NCBI GenBank assembly: GCA_026874595.1
Contig: CM049307.1
Coordinates: forward strand, 76,422,643-76,486,642
Direction: 5' to 3'
Length of the DNA stretch: 64,000 bases
Origin: Sipunculus nudus
Taxonomy: Eukaryota; Annelida; Sipuncula; Golfingiida; Sipunculidae
Below, piece by piece: positions 34,278-45,489 of the stretch. The notes beneath the pieces were generated by a model. It saw only the letters and a list, made by a program, of their open reading frames with translations, ran no database searches and was not told the DNA's origin. Position 1 is the stretch's first letter, and the number at the start of each line of letters is the position of its first letter. The translations under genes were made by a program, and so were the position numbers.

Positions 34278-35469
34278 TGTACTAGTCAGAAAATATAGAC
34301 CTCCCACCATACAAGCAGACGAAACATGGAAAACTCTTTATCAAATTGTAGTTCCCCCCGAGTATCGCCCAGAAATCTTAAAACTTGCACATGATCATCC
34401 TATGGCAGGACATTTGGGTGTCAGGAAAACCAAACACAAAATTCTCCAACACTTCTATTGGCCCAAGTTAAAACGAGACGTGGCGAAATACTGTAAAACT
34501 TGTCATGTGTGTCAAATGATTGGAAAACCAACCCACCAAATTAGTCCTGCGCCACTCTCGCCCATACCAACAACACATGATGCGTTTGAATCAGTAATAC
34601 TTGACTGTGTAGGACCGCTAAGAAAAACTAAACATGGCAATGAATATGTTCTAACAGTCATGTGTACTGCAACTAGATTTCCAGAAGCTATTCCTCTTAG
34701 AACTATATCTGCAAAGAAAATTGTTGAAGCTCTGGTTAAATTTTTTACTACTTTTGGCTTACCAAGAACAATACAAACGGATCAAGGTTCAAATTTCATG
34801 TCAAATATATTTGCCCAGGTTATGGCAGAGCTAGGCATAAAACACTACAAATCCAGTGCCTACCATCCTGAGAGTCAAGGTGCTCTAGAGCGATTTCACC
34901 AAACTCTCAAAAACATAATTAGAGCTTATTGTCTTGACACTGGGAACCAGTGGGATGAGAGTTTACCCTTTTTGATATTTGCGGCCCGAGAAGCAGTGCA
35001 AGAAAGCTTAGGGTTTAGCCCTTTTGAATTAGTGTATGGGCACTGTGTAAGAGGCCCCCTGGCGGTGTTAAAAGACACTTGGATGGAAAACAGTGGTCAA
35101 AGTAGCTTGTTAAAATATGTTCAGGAATTCAAGGAGAAATTAAGTAGGGCAAATGAAATTGCCCAAGAACATTTAAAGAAAGCCCAAAACAAAATGAAAG
35201 TATGGTATGACAAAAAGACGACAAAAAGAGAATTTAAACCTGGTGATAAAGTTCTGGTATTATTCCCAATTCCAGGACATCACCTGCAAGCAAAATACTC
35301 TGGACCATACAAAGTTGAGAAGAAATCAGATTTGAATTATGTGATTGATACTCCTGATCGTAGAAAGTCGCAACAACTTTGTCATATAAATATGTTGAAA
35401 GAATATCATGACAGATCAGCGGAAACATGTCAATCTAGTCCTCCCCAAACAAATTTGGTACTCAACTGA
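34265..35469 (+). pseudogene. Integrase, located upstream of reverse transcriptase
   Basis: Integrase inserts the cDNA into the genome. The zinc finger HPMAGH...CHVC fits H-x4-H-x29-C-x2-C. The catalytic core shows ILDCVGPL (first Asp), TDQGSNF (second Asp) and, at x35, the Glu of GALERFHQTLK. The C-terminal GPY/F-type module is YSGPYKVEKKSDLNYVIDTP with KxCHINMLKEY after it. The frame is open for ~1.2 kb and is the best preserved part. The domain lies before RT, the reverse of the ordinary Gypsy order, as in Gmr1-type elements. It ends at a stop at 35467-35469, overlapping the RT frame, so a frameshift lies around 35410-35460. Confidence 0.93.
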
Positions 35470-36934
35470 AACTGAAAAGAATGCCGAGGATGTTCTCATG
35501 AAGAAAACTGAACATCCTGTAAAACTGAACAACTTTGATATTTTAAATAATTTAGATCAGAAATTGTCACATTTGGATTTCGATCAGTTATCAGAGTTGA
35601 AGGAAATCCTGCTAAATTATGACTCTTTATTTCCTGATGTCCCCAGTAGAACTAATGTACTACAGCATGATGTAGACGTAGGAGATGCTTCTCCTATTAA
35701 ACAGGCACCATATAGAGCTGGTCCCCAAAAGTTACAAGCCATAAAGAATGAAATCAAGTATATGATAGAGAATGATATTATTGAAAACAGCAGTAGTGCC
35801 TGGAGTTCCCCATGTTTGTTGATAAAGAAGCCTGATATGACCTACAGATTTTGTACAGACTATCGAAAAGTTAATACTGTAACAATAACAGATACTTGCC
35901 CTTTGCCCAGAGTGGAAGATTGCATTGATAGGATTGGATCTGCTACGTATATTAGCAAGTTAGATCTGTTAAAAGGTTATTACCTCTTACCGAACGGGCT
36001 AAGCAAATATCTGCGTTTGTAACGCCAAACGGTTTGTTCCAGTACAAAGTTATGCCCTTCGGAATGAAAAATGCACCAGCCTGCTTCATGAGACTTATGA
36101 ATTGTGTATTATCTGGCTTAGATAACTGTACTTGCTATATTGATGATGTAGTTGTATACAATCACATATGGGAAGGTCATAAACAAAGTTCGGTAGAACT
36201 CTTTGAGAGACTGAAAAAAAGCAGGATTGACAGTTAATCTTGCCAAGAGTGATTTTTGTCGTGCAACTGTAACATATTTAGGGCACGAAGTAGGTCAAGG
36301 TTGTGTAAAACCTATTGCCAGTAAAGTATCTGCTATCGTAGAATTTCCAGTTCCTACTAATCGCAAAGAACTAATGCGATTCTTAGGAATGACTGGGTAT
36401 TACAGGAAATTTTGTCAGAACTTTGCAGAAGTTGTAAAAACGGACCTATTGAAAAAGGACAGAAAATTCCATTGGAATAAAAACTGTCAAAATGCTTTTG
36501 AAAGAGCCAAAGCTATATTACAAAGTGCACCTGTGTTACAGGCTCCAAATTTTGATAAACCGTTTTCTCTCATGACGGATGCCAGCGATTGCGGTGTAGG
36601 CGCTGTGCTCATCCAAGACGATGACTTTAACATAAGTCATCCGGTTTGCTACTATTCAAAGAAATTTTTACCTTATCAAAAGAATTATTCTACTATTGAA
36701 AAGGAAACTCTGTCACTATTGATGGCGTTACAGCACTTTGAAGTATATTTGGGCTCTACGCCTTATGATATAACTGTTTATACAGATCATAATCCCATAA
36801 CATTTCTTCATAAGATGAAGAATAATAATCAGAGATTAATGAGATGGAGTCTAGCCCTGTCAGTTTAACCTAGTATCAAACACATCAAGGGCTCCGATAA
36901 CATAATCGCTGATACGTTATCAAGACGTCATTAA
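35408..36934 (+). pseudogene. Reverse transcriptase and RNase H, frameshifted
   Basis: RT copies the element RNA and RNase H removes the template. RT blocks: PIKQAPYRAGPQKLQAIKNE, SSAWSSPCLLIKKPDMTYRF, CTDYRKVNTVT, YISKLDLLKGYY, then in another frame LFQYKVMPFGMKNAPACF and the catalytic YIDD (CTCYIDDVVVY), then YLGHEVGQGCVKP in a third. RNase H shows SLMTDASDCGVGAVL, TIEKETLSLLMALQHFEVYL and VYTDHNPITFL, and after a stop at 36866-36868 the last block IKHIKGSDNIIADTLSRRH ends at TAA 36932-36934. Frameshifts lie near 35970-36020 and in the A run near 36215-36228. Non-functional copy. Confidence 0.93.
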
Positions 36935-38012
36935 TTTTGATCTGATGATTGACTCTTGTTATAGCCTCGGATATGTTCTGTCCTTTGGAAGAGTTGTATT
37001 ACATATATTACATGTATTAAGATATTGCTGATCATATTATTTGTGATGATGATAATTAATTAGCTGAAAGAAGCATAAACTAAAAGGGTTAAACCCTGCT
37101 TTAAGGAGCTCTGGGCCCCTATTTAGGCTGTTATGCGATTAATCCCTTTGTCAGGTTGTGCAATAGTTAAACATTCCCTATCTGTATCCTAGACCTGTCC
37201 CTGTATATGTATCACTCTTCATACACTTCTCTAATTTTGACTTATTGGATAATATTTGGGACCCAAAATATAAAAATAAATGAGTGATAAAATGTGAGCA
37301 TTCAGCTTGATACTTTGAAAACCATAAAACAATAATGAACACATTTTTTAATATAAATACAAATAAGTTTATTGCTTTACACAATCAATCTGGAAAAATA
37401 TGTGGAGACTCGGCTTCAGGTTCAGGAAAGTTACAGGAATCTGAAATGATACAAAAAATTGTTTAATAATATTTATCAAAGTCACAACTCACATGAATTA
37501 ATTTTATACATACACAATTCCTGCGGTCAGCTATTTGTTAACACAAGGGTTTCAAAATCACAATACTCAGGAAAGAGAAATGATGGTGAAATGAAACCTT
37601 TCTGAACATGTAGCCAGTGAATAGGAGATGATGATTCATTTATAGCTTTACTGTACACTGTAACCTCATAAGCAACTTATATACAATGTCTAGACTTGTA
37701 GCACTGCAAGGCAAAATTCTGCTGTTATTCAATGAAAATAACATATCTTTATTGTAATCTTTTACAGTAAGGCAAAGATTCATATTATTCATAATATGAA
37801 TTTTTTTTTCATTAATTTATCTGCCTATAATGATTAAGGAACACAAATTTCAACTATTTATATATTTCCTGGGTCCTTCTCAAATTTAAAGATTTTGAGG
37901 AAAATTAAGATTCCATCTGATCAACATTATAATACATTATACCAACATGTTATAGAATTAATTTTGTTTAAAGCTAAATATGTGTTTGTATCTTTGTGCT
38001 ATATTATACAAA
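36935..38012. other. Expected 3' LTR region, none recognised
   Basis: AT-rich DNA after RNase H. I compared it by eye with the 26419-27154 LTR and found no matching block, so the 3' LTR seems deleted, highly diverged, or the 5' LTR call is off. A minus-strand exon-like piece (37381-37442; acceptor ATCATTTCAG, DSCNFPEPEAESPHIFPD-stop in one frame) may be a 3' exon or UTR of the gene at 38200-41654. Confidence 0.45.
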
Positions 38013-38090
38013 AGTTTTCTATAAACTTACCAATCTTTAATGACAATGTTTGCAAGTTCCATGTTGTTATTTAGGGTGAAATAGATATTA
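38013..38090 (-). pseudogene. Duplicate end-exon piece of the 38-41.7 kb gene
   Basis: Reads ELANIVIKD followed by TG|GTAAGT on the minus strand, parallel to GDLVIEE followed by TG|GTAAGT at the end of the exon 38200-38312. Looks like a diverged second copy of the exon end with a retained donor. Confidence 0.35.
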
Positions 38091-38199
38091 AATGTTTTCT
38101 ACTACTAAATATAATTGTGTGTCCCTTTGTGTGTGTGAGTAGGTATATAAGGTACATTGCACATAATTTTATATTACATTATATTATTTTTATACTTAC

Positions 38200-41100
38200 C
38201 ATTCTTCAATCACAAGGTCTCCATGTTCAAAGCCTTCTCGTAGATTATAGCTATATACAGTATCTTCTTCCCCATCATACACTATATTGTACCACTGAGG
38301 AAAACCCGGGACCTGAAAAAATATTGCACACACTTAAGTAAAAAATAATGCTTGCATTAAATATTTCTATATATTATATATATTATATATAATATAGTCT
38401 TTAGCAGATTCAGAAAAGAACAGGACATAAATAATCAATATTATACCTATATAGTATTATTTATCAATAATCATAGAAAATAAATTAATAACATTTTAAA
38501 GGAATCCAGTTTTTCTAGGTCTCCAGGTGAACACCAATGTATTTTAAAGCAACATTAACTGTGCAGTCTACAACATTCTTACATGAAGTTATGTTTAAAG
38601 ACTGATTATATCTCTTTCGTTATACAAGTTCAGTTAGAAGCATAAGAGACAAGTACTTTTGAACAAGAATTTGCTTTGGTGAAAGGAATAGGAGGTGGGA
38701 GTTTGGATTTGCACAGAGAAAAAGACTGAGGAATACAAATTTCTCTTGCCAGAAAGTTAGCTATGAAAATATAATGTAAACAACAGTGTATCAACAACTG
38801 TTTCAAAAAGTGAAACAAGGGGTTGTAAAGGGGATATGAACACCAGCTACATAGGAAATAAAAAATCACAGGAAAAGGAGGCAAGCAACAAGGTGAGGTG
38901 ACTTGGTTCAAATCTGCAGTAAACCAGGTAAACAAAATATGACATTTAGGGGTATACCTGGGATATAACTCTACCCTGATACCATTCATCAGAATCCTGA
39001 ATGCTGAAAAAGTGGCCCACTCTTTTCCCCACCAGCAGGGCCCCGTCTCCCTTTTCTTTTTCATTTTGTGTATTTACACGTGAGTTTTCAACTAAATGCT
39101 CAAGATTTTTCATTAACTCCTGCCATTTTAGATTCTCTCTTTTACCACTCAGTTCATCTACCTTTGTAAATATAAATACATTTTTATTAGGAGGAACTTG
39201 TTTTAAAACATTTTTTCTGAACCGCAGATGAGCTTTCAGAGCTTCTGTTTTATCTGAATTTGTCTTTAAAGATTCCAGACGGTTCTGTATATCATCTGGT
39301 GTCTGCAACAATCCCCAAAATTTGCCCCTTAGTTTCCAGCTCTCTGTCTCTTATATGCTTCGCTCTCTTTAATTCTGCACTTTTTTGCTCATCTTGGAGT
39401 TTCCAGCTCTCTGTCTCTTATATGCTTCGCTCTCTTTAATTCTGCACTTTTTTGCTCATCTTGGAGTTTTGCCTGTCTTAATATATATATTTCCTCTCTT
39501 CGCTCTTTAAAATTTTCCCTGAGTTTGGTAACTCCTTGTCTGGCTGCCTGAAGTAGGCTTATCTGGGTTTCAGGAGTTTTATAACACAGCCACTCCATGG
39601 TTTTATTTTGAGAAAAACTAAGGTATGCTTCAGCAGCTAAAGTTGACACATTTGGTTTGAAACGTAACAACTGATCAAAATAACCAAACATAAACTATAC
39701 AAACTTGTTATGTTTTGCAACACTATGTGACTGCTCCATTTGCAAATGACATGGATCTGCATATTTCCCTCCCGGGAGATGATCACGAAACTCATTCGAA
39801 ATCATTTTAACTAACGCTGACAACAGAATGTTCAAAATCAGTATTGTGTTGGAATCAGTGCTAGATGTTGCAACTAAAGATACAAAAATAGCATCTTCCT
39901 TGACTGGTACATCAACGAATGGTGTCATTTCTCCCTTAATGAATTTGTCTAAATTCTCTAAGGCAGATTGTATAAATGTTATAAGATCTAAATATTTCTG
40001 ATTCATTTCTAAGATATGAAGATCCTTTTTCACCAATAAATTCCATAATGGAGTTGTAATAAATTTTGAGACGAGACCAAGTGCACGGCAACCTGCCACA
40101 AGGAACTCCTCTTCTAATAAATGTTTAACAGTTTGAGTAAGCTGGTTTAAAGGATGGAATTTTAAAAATTCCAACATTTTTTCATGCAAAAAATATATAT
40201 AACCAGCATTGGCAAACAAGATATTAAATCTGTTACCTCTAAATGGGGTTAGAGGCATAGAATGCAATTTGCTGTCTCTTAACAAATCAGCACAATATAC
40301 TTTAAAAGGGCCATGACACCCTGATTTCTCATCTTCTCCACGAGCAAAGGTTTTACAAGCCAGACAGACGAGACTAAAGGTGCGCCCTTCACCTTTTTTC
40401 AGATTAATGTCATTCACAGTGCTTCTGTTAGAGTCATAGTGACCTGATTCAGTATTAATAAACGTTTCTTTGGCGGTTTCTGCCATATGAACTAAACTGT
40501 AAAGACCACAAAAAAGTTACACATTTTCTCTACAGAAAGTTTGTCAGTTTCACAAAGCTTATCATAATTATGTGCAAACAAAGGCAAGGTTTCTTTTCTG
40601 AATTTTTCCAACAAATCATTAAATTTAGTTTCAGTGGCAGCTCTGTCACTCATAGTATTTCTTATATTAATTAATATTTGTTGAGACACTGGATTATCAG
40701 ACTGATCAATACAATTGTCAATATCTGACAAAATATTTTTTAAGGTTTCCAATGAATCAGAGGTCGCCTAAGCACCGTATTCATGACCATATTTAGAGGT
40801 TTCATCTATATATACAAGTATTTGATTTACTTGGCAGCACCTCACTTATCTGTTTTTGGGATAGCCATAACCGTTGGATATTCATATTTGAAATTGTAGA
40901 TGGGGATGGCAACTTATTTGCTTTCATGCCAGCCAAGTTTAAACAAGATTCTATAACTGGTGAAATATGTTTAGTACTAACATGATTTTGTAGAAGTGTG
41001 TACACACATTTTTGAAGCGATGAGGAAAATGTTTTTGTTTCCTCATCAAATGTTTCTATAATATTAGTGTTACTTCTTTCTAACTTTTCAGATAGTAAAT

Positions 41101-41654
41101 CATTTGAATATTGTAAATGAACTATCTCTTGCTCTGCATTTCTTAGTTTTTGTAACAAAATATCTTCTCTTTCAGTGCAGTCCGTATGAGATTCCCCCAC
41201 AACCGATTTTTCAAGTTTAGCACATTTTTATCTATAATAGTCTTCCCTTGCATGGGACCTCTTTAAATGAACCTGTTTTTCAGTGAGGGACTGATCAATT
41301 TTAGTTTTCTTTCTTTCTAAATCATCCACATTTTCGGTAAGTTGTTTGGTTTTCTCTTGAAGATGAACCATTAAATCATTTTTGTCCTGCAGGTCCTCAG
41401 CCTAAGATACTGCCACCCTCCTGAACCTGTCTTCGATGTTTTCCATCGTACATGGCTCCACCTTAGTTTTTTTTTTCTCCTTTAGAAGGATATATATATA
41501 ATGAATTCAGGAATGTCTCTAATGCTTCCTCACCTTTCCTCCTTGATTTGTCTTTGCACAATTTTTTATATTTAATCATTAATCTGTTGACATTTCTTTC
41601 ATATGCAGTTAGACCTGGTTGGTTTTCTTTCACGTTAATTCCGTGTTGTTTCAT
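38200..41654 (-). pseudogene. Broken multi-domain transposase-like gene (DETSKYG family)
   Basis: Coding segments run leftward from about 41654. They include MKQHGINVKENQPGLTAYER and a basic stretch; a coiled coil (EDILLQKLRNAEQEIVHLQY); SPVIESCLNLAGMKANKLPS; WLSQKQISEVLP; an Asp-first motif DETSKYG near 40785 with a frame change just before it; and CNFFCGLYSLV near 40500. Then come CKTFARGEDEKSGCHGPFKV, RGNRFNILFANAGYIYFLHE (an RWNS-like position), a long helical region, another coiled coil (39389-39691) and a C-terminal WYQGRV domain joined by splicing (donor TCCCAG|GTATAC near 38959) to VPGFPQWYNIVYDGEEDTVY (exon 38200-38312). The layout resembles an RNase H-fold transposase of broadly hAT type with a C-terminal reader-like module. 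Breaks: stops near 40770, 41215 and 41402, a frame change near 40785, and a 67 bp duplication at 39332-39465. Confidence 0.65.
39332..39465. repeat. 67 bp perfect tandem duplication inside the coding region
   Basis: 39332-39398 (GTTTCCAGCTCTCTGTCTCT ... CATCTTGGA) is repeated immediately at 39399-39465 with no visible mismatch. Being 67 bases (not a multiple of three), it shifts the frame of the coiled-coil segment read on the minus strand, ending it with ELETPR-stop. The lack of divergence suggests it is recent. Confidence 0.93.
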
Positions 41655-42307
41655 AAGAAAATTGGCTGCGTAAATTTTGTTTGAGTTTTGACCCTTTCAA
41701 TGACAAATTTGTTTAATATACAAGGCGAGACAGGACCACAGCTTAGACCGGCTATAAAAAAAACAAGTACAATATACAGACTGGCAATAAAAAACGTACA
41801 ATATACCTTCTGTATTATGATCTTATAATAACATTTTTAATTTTCATCAATGGTTATGTCATCTTATTTTTTTATGAAAGAGATTTTAAACTCAAAGCTA
41901 ATTGGTGGCCTTAAAACTGGACTTAAATATATACCCATGATGCTTATACATCCCTAGCTTTTATATGACAGAAATTGTAAAAAAATAAAGAATTTGCATG
42001 CGGGTTTGTTATTTTATATTAGATATCTTTATGAGATATTAAAGTGATGGGGGGGGGGGGGATGTTGAGACCACACGTTAACATGGTGCGTCTTGTAACA
42101 TTTATACAGAAGGTTATTAGATGTTAATATAATACTGCTGTACCTATATTTCATTACAGAAATGTATCTACATTATGCATGATTTTATATATATATATAA
42201 ACATATATATATATATATATATCACAACCTGGTCCATATATGGTCTACAAAATAATTCTTATACCGTAACAAGTTTCTTCTCTCTGTTTTCTCTATGAAA
42301 TTTATAT

Positions 42308-42364
<57 letters not shown>

Positions 42365-42891
42365 ATTATGCAGAATAAATAATATTTTTTTTTATAAAAC
42401 TGAAATCACACACAAAATAAGAAGTATTTTTTTTTTAAATCCGAAAAAAATCTTCATATTATACAATTTGTTGACTTAAGACAAGTTCCTAGGGTACTCC
42501 GGCTGGATTTAAAACCCACCAGACTTCCGGTTTACAGATATTCGCTTCCGGGATCTCATTATTTGGCAGAGGATCGTCAACCGTTACCGGTTGCGCACAA
42601 ATGCGCATCGTCAGAGCAAAGAATTAAACTTACAAATAACATTTTCACATATTTATCAACATGTTGGGCTGCGTGAATATCACGTGAACCAATTATTTTT
42701 TTTTAATTGCGCATTTTTTAAAACATTTTTTTGCATTTTTTGGCTAAATTTTGAGGGAAAAATGCGATTTTTGTTAAATTTTCGACACATACCTGGCTCC
42801 ATTGCCGCCATTTTGCCTATAATAGTCTTTATGGTACCCAGTACCCACAATTCACCACCTTACCGTAAAGATACGTTTTAATTCCGCTTAC
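41655..42891. other. Upstream region of the 38-41.7 kb gene with microsatellites
   Basis: Contains a G run (42050-42061), TA tracts at about 42185-42219 and 42313-42361, and AT-rich sequence. No other coding segment supported. Confidence 0.5.
42313..42361. repeat. (TA)n microsatellite
   Basis: About 50 bases of AT alternation. Confidence 0.95.
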
Positions 42892-42924
42892 CAGATGTTG
42901 TTTGTCACTGCAAGCAACGGCCAT
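42892..42924 (-). CDS. Possible first coding exon, minus strand
   Basis: Minus-strand CCCAAATGGCC gives a good initiation context. The frame reads MAVACSDKQHL and runs straight into donor CTG|GTAAGC, phase 0. A YY1-type AATATGGCGGC lies upstream near 43121-43132. It could be the 5' exon of the transposase-like gene at 38200-41654, but linkage is unproven. Confidence 0.3.
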
Positions 42925-43869
42925 TTGGGCCCGCTTCAGCCGTTCCCTCCGATTGATTACTATCAAAAAGGCCGTGACATCCAAAAAATCGTACGCAAAA
43001 ATATCGCGCAAGACATTTTTTAACGTTTTTCGCACAGGTTATCAATAATTTCTCATAACAAATTTATTAAGTATTTATTTTTTCATCCGGCAATTTACAT
43101 TAGGCAGAATAGGATATCCAATATGGCGGCTCCCATTGTGCTCGCTAATATTTCCCAGTTCTTCTGTGTCAGATGCGATCTACAAAATTTAGAATATTTT
43201 CTACTTCTTCTTCGGAAAGCATCGTTCGTATTAGACGTGTTTGCACCAATATGAAATAAAGGGTTTTAATTTATGCGACGTATATGAAAGGGGTGTCTGT
43301 GAAGATTTGCTATGCTCGCCGATAAGGTAGTATCCATTCAGCCCCGTGTTAATTTTAACATAATTATCTAAGAAATAAAGCAAATAAACGGTATATGTTT
43401 CATACCGAAAAAACAGAACTAGACATGAGATTTTACAATTTCCTTCCCCACACTTTCTTCTTTGTACTAGGCCCCTTTCAATAATAATCTATTGGTCTTT
43501 ATCTTTCTTTTTGCCAACACTTAATATGACAATGTCTGGTACTGTAGCCGTACAAATGGTTCATCTGAAAAAAACAAATGACCCATGGGTCATGACACTC
43601 AGCCGACTGACATGTTGACAATATGTCCTTGCACAGGGAAATAATTAAGGTAATTGACGTGGTACCATCATTCATGCAAGTTTGCTTAAATTCATTAAGA
43701 CGCATAAGCACACCCAATTTTAGGACAATCCATTCACCCATTCCTAGGGAATCTTGCAATTTGTGTGTATTTGGCGTTATTTCTGGGGTCCTCAAACATG
43801 CGGCATAAATTGAAAAAAATATGGGTTATAGACACCTATAATTTCATGTTTGCAAGGAGACTTGTTATG
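42925..43869. other. Non-coding, promoter-like segment with ATGGCGGC
   Basis: Locally richer in CpG than its neighbours, with a YY1-like ATATGGCGGCTCCC near 43122. No other supported gene. Confidence 0.35.
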
Positions 43870-44580
43870 GACCTCCCTGGATGTCAAATCAGGAGATTCT
43901 TGGTCCAATGGTTATGATTTGTGCACTGCTTTGTTTAGAACCTTTAATTGTTTTGAGGGCACTTTTGAGCGCCATAGCTCAAAGATAATAAAGATTGCTA
44001 AAATACATCTCTCTGGATGCTAGACTTCTTGGTCATGCAGTTACGATTTGTGCCCTGTTAACATTTGACCACATCTTTAAAGGTATCAAAAATAGGGAAA
44101 ATCATTAAAAAATTAAAAAATACAGGTGGCGCTACCAGTAAGAAACTGATGAAACACTCCATGATCAATATCCATGCAAAGAATCATGGTGATCAATGCA
44201 TTAGTTGTTCAGATACTTGAGCTTTTCTATGAAATTTTCCATTAATTTTGGGGGTACTTCAGAGCCCCATAGCTGGAAGAATATAGGTAACAAAGCCTTT
44301 ATTTCAGGCTTCGAAGGAGATATTTCATGGACCTCTCTTGATCTTAAGTAAGACGATTCTAGGTCCAGCGGTTATGATTTTTGCCCTGTTAACAGATGAC
44401 CAAATCTTTTAAAGTCTCAAAAATAGGTAAAAAATCATTAAAAGTTTTAAAAAAATACACGTGGCGCTATCAGTCTGCAGAAACTGATAAAACACTCCGT
44501 GATCAATATCCATGCAAAAAATCATGGTGATCAATGCAAAAGTTTTTCAGATACTTGAGGGTAGTACTGTCAATTTGTTG
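43870..44580. repeat. ~335 bp tandem repeat, about two units
   Basis: Blocks recur in order. GGTTATGATTT/GTTACGATTTGTGCCCTG, GGTGGCGCTACCAGT (near 44126) versus CGTGGCGCTATCAGT (near 44461), TGATCAATATCCATGCAAA (near 44163 and 44501) and CATGGTGATCAATGCA give a period of about 335. A truncated further copy begins the array. Non-coding. Confidence 0.75.
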
Positions 44581-44969
44581 TAACCGTATTTGCTTCTGAC
44601 GGTTTTGTGGCCGAAGTTTGACCGTTCGAGCTATAACATGATAAGGGGTAGGGGTAAGTTAAATGTGAATACCTTGGCTTCTAATAAACCAATCTTTATA
44701 ATGAAAATATCTATGAAAATTTGTTTCAATGGTCTCTTAAAATATGTAACAACCATGTAAACGTCACGTCTAATAAAAAAATCTCGATTTTCATTATGTT
44801 TTCATATTTAACTTTTAAATGGTCGCTAAATAAACTTTTAAATGGTCGCTCAAACTTTCAACATTTACTTTAATATTATACATTCTGTAAGAAAAATATA
44901 AATTGTTGACTTGTTAATACTGTATATAATCACAGATTAGGTCCAATGTTACCATACTTTTTTAAAATT

Positions 44970-45425
44970 GGCTGCGTGTGTGTGTGTTTGTAGGCCCATG
45001 CGCCTTTGGGTTTTTACCGGGGTCTTCCTGTTGAAACAAAGTTCCAGTGTTATGGCCTTGTTATTGTTGTTATTATGATTCCCGCACATGTGCATTGAGT
45101 TTATCCACACTCTCCCTTCCTGCCCCCGCCGCAGGTGTCCTTCGGATGGGACTCGCCCTGGCCGGCGGAGGACGTCTTCCCCCTTCCAAGAGATGAAGCA
45201 AGACCAATCATTATCGATGACAATAATATGGAGGCCCTTTAGGCAGAGCTTTATGGTCGTGCCGAAAACCAAATCGAAGGGGACGCAGACTACAGAAACG
45301 AAGGTGAGTTTTATTTTAAGGGAAAGAGGAGAAGTGAAGTGGAGAAAGTGAAAGCGTATACTGAGAAAATAAAAGAACTTGACTTGACACAAGAGGAAAA
45401 ATCTATTATTTCGGGGGGTGGGGGG
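44970..45425 (+). pseudogene. Unrecognised broken coding block A
   Basis: One frame stays readable for about 150 codons with only two stops (TGA near 45104 and TAG near 45238). It reads LGFYRGLPVETKFQCYGLVI, then SPFLPPPQVSFGWDSPWPAE, DVFPLPRDEARPIIIDDNNM, and a charged end (KVKAYTEKIKELDLTQEEKS) before a G run of ~20. A CCGCCGCAG before VSFGW could be a splice acceptor, but the frame is also open upstream. GC content is locally higher than the surroundings. I do not recognise the protein. An integrated element or viral gene is possible but unproven. Confidence 0.4.
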
Positions 45426-45489
45426 GGGGGGGCATTAATAGTAGAGGGGTTGGAGAGGGGGAACAATTGTAAATGAGTTTAATTCTGAT

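Noticed and set aside
34265-36934. Copia (Ty1) assignment based on pol order
   Set aside because: The integrase GPY-type end, YIDD RT blocks and RNase H motifs are Gypsy-like, so order alone is not enough.
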